The translations under genes and the position numbers were made by a program. The notes under the pieces were generated by a model. It made no database searches. It saw nothing but the letters and a program-made list of their open reading frames with translations, and was not told where the DNA came from. From NCBI RefSeq assembly GCF_949628265.1, contig NC_088787.1:6686501-6750500 (forward strand): a DNA stretch of 64,000 nucleotides. Reading direction: 5' to 3'. This DNA is from Cloeon dipterum. Taxonomy: Eukaryota; Arthropoda; Insecta; Ephemeroptera; Baetidae. Positions within the stretch are counted from its first letter, which is position 1; each line of letters begins with the position of its first letter. Shown one piece after another: positions 22,601-34,101 of the stretch.

Positions 22601-25600
22601 TTTTAATGATTTTGAGAAGGTAGAGCAGCGCTTGCTGGAGCAGGAGAGACAGACAACGTGTTGCACGGGAGACGACCAAACAAGCATTAAAAGCCGCGAT
22701 GTTCTCCTGCTCTCTTGCCAGACTCCTTCTTTTGCCACTACGCATGCCCAGTGATATGGATGCCAGGTGCTTGTAAGTTCAATACTGAGCTTTTTAAATT
22801 AAATATTACGATGTTTCAACATTTTGTTGAAAAGAGTACGAAACACAAATTTATATTAGTATATTGGCATTCAAAATTATGAAAATATACGGAAAAAACG
22901 GCATGGGGGCTGCTAACACTGCAACTGGCAACCCTGGGTCCAACTGAGGCAACATAATATTCCCTCTGCCGCGCGTTTCTATCCCTGTAACGCCGAGCTC
23001 CATGGCCGCGGCCAAAGTGGGCCACGCGGAATTCCCGGACCGACCAATATTTCCAAATTTTCACTGTCAAGCGGCACGCGTTTGTGGCTGTCGCTGCCAA
23101 AATGTTATTTGGTGGTTTTTCTGTGTTGGGACTGAAGGCAACACAAGCTCATATTATTCAATTCCTAGTTTTGGCTAAAATAATTTCAAAATCCAAGCAA
23201 AAATCATAAAAAATATCGAAAAATAAAGTTTCTACTCTTTAAGGCTTGTTGCATACCCACACACACATTTTTTTTCTCGAATTGTGTCTAAAAAGTAAGC
23301 GTGCAGCGATGCAGCGTGAGCGAGGCCTAACTTTCCGGCTCAATTTGAGCCAAGCCGAGTGAAGTTTCTGGTTCAATTTGAGCCTGAAAACGCAGCGCGG
23401 CTCAAATTGATCCCGAGCGGGCCGATTCTTTTGTAAAAAATAACATTTACCTTGCCGAAATTAATGGGGTTTCGGGGCCGAAACCGGGTCTCTGCCGACG
23501 AAATGTTGACCGGCCGGGGGTGGGGGGGGGGGTCAGTGGTAGTGGGCCGCGGAGGCTCGGTGGACCCCGGTAAAAAATTGGCGCCAGTTTAATGTTTCAC
23601 TTGACAGGGCTTAATTAAATATTTTTGTCCCTCAGATGAATCTCGTCTGCACTGATTTAATTACGTGATTCCCCAAATGGGTGCAACAATGGCCTTTTCA
23701 TACAATGGATTAACCCTCAACGGCAGCTAACAATAAGCTGACTCACGAGCAGCGCGCAGAGGGTGTCTCGATTGTCATGTCATCTTCCCAGAGGAAGCGA
23801 ATGTTTTTTTCTGGAAAATAATTTACTATTGTTGTGCTTAGGCAAGAAGAATTTGCAGCTGCATCCCATTTCCGTCTGCACATCAATGTGACCACCCAGG
23901 TAGCACACAAAGAGTCACTCAGACATCACGCCATAAAAGTGGAGCCTGTGTTTTTTCTGCTCCTCCACACCGACTTCGTAAAAGAGGTTTATTTCTCGTC
24001 TGCTACGACTTTTGTTATCGGTACCGAGAGGATGCCCTTTAAATAATTTATTGCATAAATCTAAAATTAACAAATTTGTGTGTATGTGTGTTTGAATGCA
24101 GCCGGCTCACTTGAAGCTCGAAAAATTAATGAAAACTCCCTTCGCTTGGAAGAAGCTTTTCGCTGGCAATTTGTTTCGTCCTCTACTTTAATTTTTTGTT
24201 GACAGGTGCGGAAAATTTATTGAATTTTTCAAAAGATCAACTCAAATGGATATTTATTAAATGTTCCCTAGAAATGCTCTATCAATTTTTAGAAAGTTGA
24301 AACCTTTGAAGATTACCCGAGCCGACTTCGTCTTAAAATGAATCTTAATTTGTGACCCTTCTCATCCGCGCTCTGTATTGGGGGACGTGCAAGCCTGAGC
24401 AATTAATAATTTACCTGGTGCACTTCTTCTTTTTCCAAAAGAGTTCAGTTTACACGATTTTATTGCCCAGGAGGCGTCTATTGTGTCTTACTACCGCCAG
24501 CAGCACGCTATTTTTCATATTTTAGGGTGGCTGTGCAACCTCCACAGTTCGTATTTTCTCTGCCTCGGCAGTTGCCATCTCGCATCCCAGAGAATTATAA
24601 CAATAACCTTTTTACACAATGCGACTGCGATGACTCAGCCTTGCCGCTTCACCACCAACGCTTAAGGGTGCCTCGATTTCTCTTCCAATTTTTGTCAATT
24701 CGCTTTGCCACCCAAAACCAGTGTATTTTTTTCTGGAAATTAATTTATTGTCGTCTTTGTTGTTATAAATGCGAAATAATTTGCATTTCCGTCAGAGCAG
24801 TGGTGAGCCTTCCAAAGTTTTGATCTACGGTCGTATTTTAGAAGACCGATTTTTTTACTGCCAGACATCTTGGGTGGTCGACTAACTGTTAGAGAGAGAT
24901 TTACGAGACAAGCTGAGCATTAAATACGGTCATTCCATCCGCCAGCTAGGGGGGTGCAAGGTCAGTTTCGAGGGACATCAAAGGTTCTTGTCAGTTGAAA
25001 GAACGCGCTGCAGGGCGAGAATAAAGTGTGCTTGACAAAAAACGCTTTTAAAGGAAAAATAAGGAAAAGCAAAATTCTTAGAAATCAAACTGAACTACTT
25101 GTTGATGGATGTCGGCCGGCCTCGGGTCTACAGGCTCGCGTTGGGGCAGATCTGGCCGAAGATTGCTATGTCACGACGTATAGCAGACAGAAAATGCCGC
25201 CCGCTTGAAAAGCATAACAAGATCCACTTGGCATCCTCAGAAAATTATCTAAAATTCCAATAAATAGAATTAGAGTACAGAATGTATTTTACTTTAAACC
25301 AATCACTTTAAATCCCTAGCATCTGAACAGGGTTGAAAAGAAAATTATTGAAATTTATTCCCGATTTCTCTCAAATAAAAGGGAAACTGCCATCGGACAG
25401 ATCACCACTAAAAAATTGGAGAGAAGCGCCGTGTGGAGGCGCTCGAGAGTTTTTCTATATTTTGACTGATCGCGCGTAGAATTCGCAATGAGAGCTAAAA
25501 CGACGTCACAGCACGCAAAAAATAAAAAAATTCAACATTAAGGTCAGCTTTTTGCAGGCCACGTTAAACAAAAATAATAATTAAGTTAGTCCCGAGCGAC

Positions 25601-26113
25601 GCCTCTGTCTCTGTGGATCAAGACGAGCGAGTTTCGGCGATCCAATCCTTTACAGGTATTGCGGTTCGCGGTATTTCCTTATTTTTTACTCATAATTCTG
25701 CAACTTTGTTTAATAGAATACTATTTCAAAGATAAATCAGACTATTAAATAAAAGATTAATGAAAATATTTATATTTTCATTGAAATGGAATTCCTTTTT
25801 GGAGCCTGAAACTGCCAAAAACAGTCAGAATGATCACATCAAAAACGAATATCGAACTTTTGCGTAAATTACTTCTTGGGATTGAATTTTAATTTGATTT
25901 CCTTACTCCTACCCAACTTTTCTAAAGCAGTGAAGAAACTAATAATTTATAACATTTATAGCTTTTATAGTAATTAATACAATGTAAATTATTTACAGCT
26001 TCAACTACTGATTTGAAATTTGAATTTTGTAATTGAAAAAGAGATTGGTAGAGCCGTCAAAACTTACTCCTAAAAATGTAATCGTCAAAAACCCATTTCA
26101 ATATATCCCAATC
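22601..26113. other. Diverged spacer plus unique sequence, no gene seen
   Basis: 22601 to about 25200 is a diverged copy of the other spacers, with many small indels and without the poly(A)-tailed block. 25200-26113 has no counterpart elsewhere in the window. From about 26114 the sequence becomes the 3' flank of the complete SQTATFG gene, matching the window start. No open frame is supported. Confidence 0.5.
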
Positions 26114-26461
26114 CTGCAATAAATGGCTGTTATATATTTTATTGAATCCTGAAAAATGTTTTAGGAAGGAACAAACTTGATTTACTACATCTAGTGCTCT
26201 GCCTAGCTAATCGAAGAGTGGGTTTTGAGGAAAGATTTGGTTTTCAGATAAAAAAACGCAACAAGATCATCGCTATACATTTACTTTTATTTAAGCATAA
26301 AATAATTTAATTTATTCCTGAAAGGTTTGTTATACAAAAAAATATTCATCTTCCACAGGTAAGCAAATAAAATGCTAGAGAATTAATCGGCAAGTGTTAA
26401 CAAAAAGGGCGAAACTGCCTTTTTGTGACCCGTTAAAAATATTTAAAACCAAAAAATTCAA

Positions 26462-28981
26462 TCACCAAAGAGAGATTTCCTGCGTTTCGGCCGCCTGCTG
26501 CTGCTGCTGTTGTCTGCGTCTGTGTCCGAGGCCGAGCAGGTTGTTGAGCGGCCCGCCGTTGAGCAGCCAGCCGAGTGGCCGCCGGACGGGCTGCTCGTTG
26601 TCGGTTTTCTGCGGCCGCGGAGTGCGGATCCACGCCGGGCTGAGCACGAACGGCCGCTGCGTCGGCCGCTTCTTCTTCGGCCGCCGCGTCGTCGTCGTCG
26701 TGGTCGGCGGAGGCCGCGTGGCCGCCGCGTGGCCGCCGGCCTGTGCCCCACCGAAGGATCCGGCCTGCGAGGAGCCGCCGTTGGCGCCGAAAGTGGCCGT
26801 TTGCGAGCCGGCGTTTGCCGCCGAGTGGCCGCCGCCGGCCTGCGCGTTGCCGTAGCCGGCGCCGAGACTGGCGCCGCCGTTGGCGCCGAATGTGGCCGTC
26901 TGGGTGCCCGCGTTGGCGGTGGCGTGGCCGTTGTTCACCGAGGCGCCGGCCGTGCCTGCGGCCAAAGAGGCGCCGCCGTTCGAGCCGAAACTGGCAGACT
27001 GGGAGCCGGCGTTTGATGACGAGTGGCCGTTGCCAGAGCTTGAACTGCCGAATCCTGCCGACTGGAATCGGAAGATAGTAATTAAATGGATATTTCTAAA
27101 GTAATTCAATTAGTTGAAAGCATGAAAGCAATAGTCACCGAGGAGAGCATTAGAATAAATTTAAAGTATTTCGTGCGAAGACGATTTGGACAAACCTGCG
27201 AAGATCCGTTGGCTCCAAATGTGGCCGTCTGCGATCCTGCATTGGCCGCCGACTGGCCGTTGTTGCTGTTGGCTCCTGAGTGGGAGGCAGAAAGGGAAGA
27301 CGAGCCGTCGGAGCCAAAAGTGGCCGTCTGCGAGCCGGCGTTGGTGGCGCTGTAGCCGTTTCCGGCGAAGGCGCCGGCGTTGGAGGCGCTGAGCGAGGCG
27401 CCGCCATTCTTGTTGAACGTGGCCGTCTGCGATCCGGCATTGGCCGCCGAGTGGCCGCCGGCCGCGAAGCCGTTCGAATGGCTAGACGAGAGGGAGGCGC
27501 CGTCTGGCCCGAAAGAGGCCGTCTGGCCGAAATTTCCGGAATGGCCGCCGGCAGAGAACGAGTTGGTCGCCGAGAACGAGAAAGTGGCTCGATCGGCCCC
27601 TTCGTGCTGCACGTACGGCTGGTGGCTGCTGTATTGCGGCTGCGGCCCGTGTGGCTGCCTCGACCGTTGCGGCTCGGATGGAAACACGAGCCTGTCATGG
27701 TCTGAAAAACCGAATTTTTCATTGAGAAAAGAAATAAATCAAAGACCACGGACGATTTATTGATCTGGATTACTAGAAATAATTATAGAAGAGTCTTTGT
27801 TGATTGAATTTTAATAATAAATAATTAAATAAATAGTTAAAAAACCGATAAAATTTATCTATGTATTTTTTTAAATAATTTTTCGTGCTTTAAATTGAAA
27901 CTAACAACGTTTTATGCAACCTGCGTGACTCTCATGCTCAAACAGTTGCGTCGGTCGGCAACCTTGAATTTGGTTCTCTGTCCAAAGAATATGGATGTAA
28001 AAGGAGCTCTGATTTCCATATAATGAGAGGAAGAGCAACAATGCCGAGGTTGCTCTTACCATCAGCTGTTGGGGCGAAACTAATTTGAATAGCCATTTAG
28101 ATCGATTTATTGGACATGCAAAATGGTTGGGTGCGTACTAGACTGGCAATACTTACATTAAAAAAGATTCAAGGCTTCCTAATTTAATTTTTGCGGGTTT
28201 AAAAATAAAAAATCTAATAGCAAAAATTTAATTAACGAAAGGCAGCCTCTGAAATTAGTTTTGACATCAAATTTTGAGTTAAAATAATATTTTTAATTTA
28301 AAAAATTAAAAAAGGAAACAAATTTAGGTCAATAGATACGATTACAAATTTTCAATTACTAATTTTACTACAACGGTTACTCTGCCTAGAAACTGGAAAA
28401 TTGCTTTGACTGGATGGCCACATTATAAAGAAAATTAAACGGATTTTATTTCGCCTAAATATTTTCAAAGTCATTAACGGAATTTGAAGTGTCTCCAAAC
28501 TTTATTCAATCATCATTTACATATTGCTTGGTAAAATTAAGTTAGAAGAGAGTCACTGCATAAATTTAACTGCGCCCTTTTTTAAATCTATTTTAAATTA
28601 AAAGAAAAAATTTATATTTGAAAAATTGATGCTCTTATCACTTGATGTCCCATAGTCAACGGTATTCCCACAGATTGAAAATCAACTTTAATCAATTATG
28701 TTGTATTTTTCCTTGTCAATCAAAGAGCATGTGAAGTTTTAGATTTCGGTCGCGTAAAAACACGGACGTAAATAAATTGTAATTTATGCAATGACGCAAA
28801 ACAAAATAATATACAATTAAAGCACCACACGTAATTGTCTCCTAAACGACAATGCGAGGAAAAAAGTAATCCATCTCCTCTAATTATAATATATCGAATT
28901 TAAATTAGCGGAAATTGACTCACCGGCTAGCGAAAGGGTTGACAAGGAGCAACACACAATCAGCACGAAATCCCAGCGCAT
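26462..28981 (-). CDS. Secreted SQTATFG-repeat protein (387 aa), only complete copy
   Basis: Three exons on the minus strand: 28981-28924 (signal peptide MRWDFVLIVCCSLSTLSLA), 27701-27196 and 27061-26462, with phase 1 then phase 0 GT..AG introns. The mature protein starts DHDRLVFPSEPQ. Residues about 50-280 are repeats of roughly 25 aa built around NAGSQTATFG(A/S)(N/D)G and SLSASHSG, rich in Gly, Ala, Ser, Asn. A linker of Thr, then a basic RRPKKKRPTQRP stretch, a Pro/Arg-rich part and polyglutamine (six Q) follow, ending EISLW. I do not recognise a named domain. It is probably an extracellular structural or matrix protein. A TATA box lies 95 bp upstream of the ATG. Four partial copies of its 3' exons lie in the array at 0.3-19.3 kb, all broken, so this is the likely parent gene. 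GC-rich exons contrast with AT-rich introns. Confidence 0.85.
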
Positions 28982-29075
28982 TTCTTTTTCTTTCTTCTAT
29001 TCGGAAACGCAAACAATCAACTGCGCGATTGACGGATCGCGACACAATGGTGGTCGCACCTGCAAGCCAACGGCG

Positions 29076-29083
29076 TATTTATA
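29076..29083 (-). promoter_or_regulatory. TATA box of the SQTATFG gene
   Basis: Reads TATAAATA on the minus strand, about 95 bp upstream of the ATG at 28981. Confidence 0.65.
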
Positions 29084-29701
29084 AGCAGCGAAAGGGCGAG
29101 TGTGCGTGGGACTGCCCGCCCGCGAAGGGTAACCGTCTGACTAATTGTCAGCCCAAGACGCGTGTCGCGAATGCTCAATCAGCGCCGGCAAGGCTGCTCT
29201 ATGCGAAAACGCATCTTCCACATTATGTTCTAATCGGCCATCGCCGAACGTGACTCCACAGGCCGGATTCTTCACTCGTAGCGCGTCTCTAAGGTCGGGG
29301 AGTAGCCGCTAATTTATGAGATCACTCCACGCGTAAGTGTGTGTGTGTTTTGCAACTGGGAAAAAACGGAAACGTGCGTGTGCTTAGTTACCAAATCTTA
29401 ACATCGAAATACCTTACTGTTAAATTTTGCTATTTAATTTTAGAATCAATTTAAATAAATATTTCTTGACAAATTGGGTTTCAATTAGGATTCAAACAAC
29501 ATATACGCAAACGTGAAAAATCCTCTTATTCACGAATCATTGAATTTAAGCTAGCACATCAATAATAAATTTAATACAAATTTCTTGTTGAAAAATAGCT
29601 GCCTTTCCTGTTATATTGTCTAAAATACAAAATAAGGACGGAGAATCTGAATCGGGAAACATGGGTGTAAGGCGTATCAAAACATCAACAAGTTTTTTTG
29701 T
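29084..29701. other. Intergenic between two minus-strand genes
   Basis: Upstream region of the SQTATFG gene and downstream region of the mucin-like gene. It contains a GTGTGTGTG run at about 29338 and AT-rich sequence. I see no gene. Confidence 0.5.
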
Positions 29702-32289
29702 TCATTTCATGAGACCATCAGGAACCTGACTAGTTTCTTCTTTGTGATTTTCTTCAGCTTCTGTGACGGTTCCTTCAGTAACGTTCTGGACTGGTTCCTT
29801 GGTCACAGTCTCAGCAGGTGCCTCGGTCACGCTTTGAGCAGGAGCTTCTGTTACCGTTACAACAACAGAGTCGGTGACAAGTTCTTCAGGAGCTTTAGTA
29901 ACAGTTTCAGCAACAATTGTCTCAGTGACGAGTTGAGTCTGAGCTTCAGTGATAGGTTCAGGAACCTTACTAGTGGAGACTTCAACAACAACAGCTTCAG
30001 TGACGACTTCTTCTGGAACCTCAGGGACAACCTCAGCAGGAGCCGTGGTTACAGTCTCAGCAGGATGAGCCTCAGTAACGGTTTCAGCAACAAGAGTCTC
30101 CGTGACGCTTTGAGCAGGAGCTTCAGTGACAGGGTCGACAACAATAGCTTCAGTGACAGGGTCAACTACAACAGCTTGAGTGACAGGTTCAACAACTACA
30201 ACAGCTTGAGTGACAGGTTCAACTACAACAGCTTGAGTGACAGGTTGAACAGCAACAACAGCTTCAGTGACAGGGTCAACGACAACTACAGGAGTTGTTA
30301 CAATTTGGACTGGAGCCAGAGTGACGGTGTCAGTTGGAGCATTTGCGACAGTCTCGCCAGGTAACTTGTTAACGGTTTCGATATCAAAAGCGTCAACCTC
30401 ACTCTCAGTGACAGTAGGATCTTCAACGACAAGAGCCTCATCGTCGTCCTCATCCTCAGATTCTTCTTCTTCAATGGTCACGTTGGTGGTGGAACCTGCG
30501 CATTTGCAACCGATGAGCATCTGCATCATTTCCTGCTGCCTGAAAACTACGCCGTCCAGAATACTCGTGATTTCCTCAGCCATTTCTGTGAACACTCCTT
30601 TAAAGGAAAAATTAAGTCAACAGTTTGTGATGCTACTGATATGCTCACCTCCAAACTGGAACTTGGAGGTGATGTGCTGACGCGTGTCTATCTCAGATGG
30701 TTTTCCAGACATCCGACGCAAGTTTGCAAGAATCAGCTCGGCTTGGCAAAGCAAAAGGCAACTTTCCTGATTTGCGCTTGTGACGCATTGCTCTTCGCAA
30801 CTGGTCATGACGAGACCCTTGGTTTTGGGCAGAGAATCAACCGTTACTTTGACTTGATTTTCTGCAATCATATACCTTGATTTTAGTTCCATTGTTACAA
30901 ACAACAAAATTTATAATTTTTGGAATGCTCTTTTTATTTTTCTATATTTACAAAAACATTTCGGTGCGGTTTTCACATGCGATTTGTCTAAATCATACCT
31001 CCTTCCGTCTTCTTTTCGTGCCTTTCTTCAAAAGTTAGGCTAGAGTCCAAGACATCATCATCATCTTGGAAGTGAGGAAAGGGATTACGGTCCGCAGGGA
31101 CCTTAATAGAAGCAAACTCGGGATGCAGTTTGATGAACTCGTCGTGAACGCAAGTCTTGGCGCAAGAGCTGAAGATGAAAACCACCACGTCGGTCTCTCC
31201 GCAGCGTTCTCTGCAGAGGTGGATGGTGGTGTTCAGGTCTTCGATCAATTTGTCATTAATGGGCGGCAGGTTAATTTTGTCCAAACCAGCCGGCTTGAAC
31301 TCGCGGTGGGCTGCAAAGAACAGGTCGGTGGCGCAGTTGATGAATTCGTTCATGTCGCCGACCTTTGTCTTGCATTCGGCGAGAACCGACCTCACGTGTT
31401 CGCTGATTTCAGGTCGCAGGAGGTACTTTCTATCATCCACGCATTTGGAGATGCAAAGACCGGCGCGTTTGGTGCCTTTGCAGGCCTTGGTGCACTCGGC
31501 TTTGGTTTGTGCCAACCAATCTTCCGTCACGACCTCAGCATCTGAAACAAAAATCGTCAAAACCTTAGTAAGGACCTATTTAGAGGAAATGTTTTGAAAC
31601 TGACCTTTCTCAGGGGTCTCGCTCGTGGCGAGGTTCCTAGAAGACGATTTGGTCGCATTGGTCGGAGCGATTGTGGTCGTGACATTTGGGGCCACCGTGG
31701 TCGCCACAATCGTCTCATTATTGGGGTGGCGCTTGTTCCATTCTTCATCGGCGCACTTGTTCAAGCACGGCAAGAAGTTGAGAAATTCGCTGACGCACTT
31801 TTCAGTGCATACGAAACCAATGGTCAAGAATTCAACGACATGGTCGCCGCTGTTCTCAATCACCTCTTGAACCTGCTCCAAGACTGAAGTGTCATTGTCA
31901 TTCCCGAAGAGAGAGCCGTCGGAGACGTCAGTGTCGTTTTCGGAAGTGTCGGTGATCAGTTCCCAATTCTTCACATCTACGGCATTTTACAAAATTTAAT
32001 TTAAAATAAACTGGAATTTCAATATAATGAAGATATAGTTTTTCCTAAAAATAGGGCAAGAAAAGTCCGGGTTTTCCTAAAACTCTTTCTTAATTTCAAT
32101 ATGAAAAATTGAGAATAAAATCGAAGAATGGATTTTTTTGATTGATTTTTGAGTTGTGCAAATTCAAAATTAGAGCACAATGACTGTTTTAAAAATGGAT
32201 AAGGTTTTTAAGTTTTTTTTACCTGCGACGCTGATTGTTTTGGCGAACGCTGAGACTGCAACTGCTAAGACGAGGATGGCCAAACGCAT
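29702..32289 (-). CDS. Secreted Cys-hairpin protein with Val-Thr-Glu repeat tail (696 aa)
   Basis: Five exons on the minus strand: 32289-32223, 31976-31605, 31541-30999, 30861-30649 and 30597-29702; every intron is phase 1. Signal peptide MRLAILVLAVAVSAFA. Exons 2-4 each carry paired CxxxC motifs (VCTEKC..LPCLNKC; ECTKAC..LCISKC; LCRERC..SCAKTC; SCEEQC..CLLLC), suggesting helical hairpins held by disulfides. Exon 2 ends in a Thr/Asn-rich stretch. Exon 5 has an acidic run (EEEESEDEDDDE) and then about 200 residues of VTEAP / PVTQAV / PAETVT repeats with Thr suited to O-glycosylation, so the tail is mucin-like. I do not recognise the family; a hemolymph or matrix glycoprotein is possible. If the intron after exon 3 is retained, translation stops at 30988, giving a 330 aa protein without the tail. 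Confidence 0.75.
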
Positions 32290-32358
32290 TCTCAGTTTTT
32301 CTGTCGCGTTGGGTGGAAAGTTCGGCTGTTCACTGTATTCCGTCCCATTGTGCTTCGG

Positions 32359-32366
32359 TATTTATA
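32359..32366 (-). promoter_or_regulatory. TATA box of the Cys-hairpin/mucin-like gene
   Basis: TATAAATA on the minus strand, 70 bp upstream of the ATG at 32289. The spacing fits a short 5' UTR. Confidence 0.65.
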
Positions 32367-34044
32367 CGTTTAGTCAATCAGAAGTAAATGGAATCGAGAT
32401 TACTTGGTCTGGCACGAATACATTTCCAAGAAAGTGGTGATAAGCCCAAGAAAATATCTAATTTTACACGAAAGAGGTGTTATTGTGACTGATAAAGAGC
32501 GCTCTGGCCCGATAAAAGTTGAAAAAACTGATATAACCATTAAAAAAACTCAAGTAAGCAGTGATTTCAGAATTTTATTTGTCCAACAAGCAGTGTAGAG
32601 TAGAGGTGAGTTTATTCAAAGGATTTAGTTTGACATTTTGCGCTTCGTGAGAAAATGGGTTTGAAAAATTGTGAGAGGAAATTATTGCGGTGATCTGATA
32701 CGCGGTGTTCAATGTCGAGGTATTTTTATAGCCGCGAGCAAATTTTATTCACGCCTCATTAATTCTAATTTTTTTCTCAGAAATCACGGCTATAATTTCT
32801 TCGATTTTAAAATAGTCGCAATTCTTGTAGATTTTATGCAGCACAAGTTAAAAGAAGTAATGAGAAGCCTTTTTACTTCCCGATTATTTTGTCCAACAAT
32901 TGCGATTTTCAATGGTAAGTGTGGTGAAGACTGAAGAGCAGCCGAATTGCTGCAATTTCCGCAACGTCCTTGAATTTAAACGCGGCGGGACCTTACACTT
33001 TCAGATTTGCGATGCATGATAGCTCAATTAATTTCGAAAAGCGTGCAAGGAAAAGGAAAGGGGAATAATTTATTCGTGTAAAGATGCGATACGCTTCACA
33101 AAAATATTTATTTTAAGTTCTAGTAATTTTTGTTTCATCATTTAGGGCAGGATTTTGTGATTTAAAAATTTATTTATGAAAGTGAGCAACAACTAACGCT
33201 TAATTTATCGAATTTTTTAACTTTGCAGACCCGTATGAACCCATTTTAGCCTCCGTGGAGTACAAATTCAACGATTTTAATTTTTAAACTCATTTTCTCT
33301 GATTTGTTTCGCATTTAAAATAAAATAAAATATCTAATATCAGATTAGCGCTTCGTGCGTGGCAACTAAAAACTGTTAATCTTTGCGAAATTCAATGTCA
33401 AAAATAAAAAGGCAAAAACAAAAGATTACTGGGAAACACGCAACGCCGATGAACTCTTTGACACGAGACGTACTTTCTGATTACTGGGAACAGCTGACAT
33501 CCGACTGAAATCCATTAGTGAGCGACCTCAGAGGGCGACCCCGCAGCGCTTGGTTAGCTAATTTTCCTCGTCAACAACTCTGTTTTTTACGCCAGCTATA
33601 TGAATGAATATTAATTTAATTCATTTAATAGAAAAGAAATTGTTATAAAATGTTAAAAATCACATTTTGTAAGGAGCCAACAACCACGATTTTCGAGATA
33701 AAATTAGAAAAAATTAAACTACACATCATTTTTATAATTTAACTCAAAATTCGATGTGAATGTTAAATTAAACAAAACTTTCAGTTAAAATTTGAAAACT
33801 TGTTTGCCTAAAAAAAACATTTAATAATTTTAGTTAAAAAAATCTCTCCCACAAAGTCTGCTCGTCCAATTCGCTATTATTAAAAACAGTTATTTAGTAA
33901 TAATATATTCCGGTGCAAATAAAAAAAAAAAAGTAGAAAATTGCTCAACCCGCTGGCTGGAAGGAGCAATCGACGCCGCGTGTGTGTGCTGTGCTTTTTG
34001 TGTCGGTCGGAGCCGGTCGTCCGATTCCGCTGCAACCAAGTTGA
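32367..34044. other. Divergent intergenic region
   Basis: Lies between the minus-strand mucin-like gene and the plus-strand Gly/Phe-rich gene, so it holds both upstream regions. The sequence is AT-rich with scattered short frames and no signal, splice or family support. Confidence 0.5.
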
Positions 34045-34050
34045 TATAAG
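34045..34050 (+). promoter_or_regulatory. TATA-like box of the Gly/Phe-rich gene
   Basis: TATAAG (in gatataagagg), 57 bp upstream of the ATG at 34102. This is a weaker match than the other TATA boxes in the window. Confidence 0.5.
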
Positions 34051-34101
34051 AGGCGGCAACGCGCGGTCGGCACCACCAGTTGTTGCTCATCCGCCGACCC
34101 C

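Noticed and set aside
28915-29253. Plus-strand frame of 112 codons
   Set aside because: Lies antisense over the signal exon and promoter of the SQTATFG gene; no supporting features.
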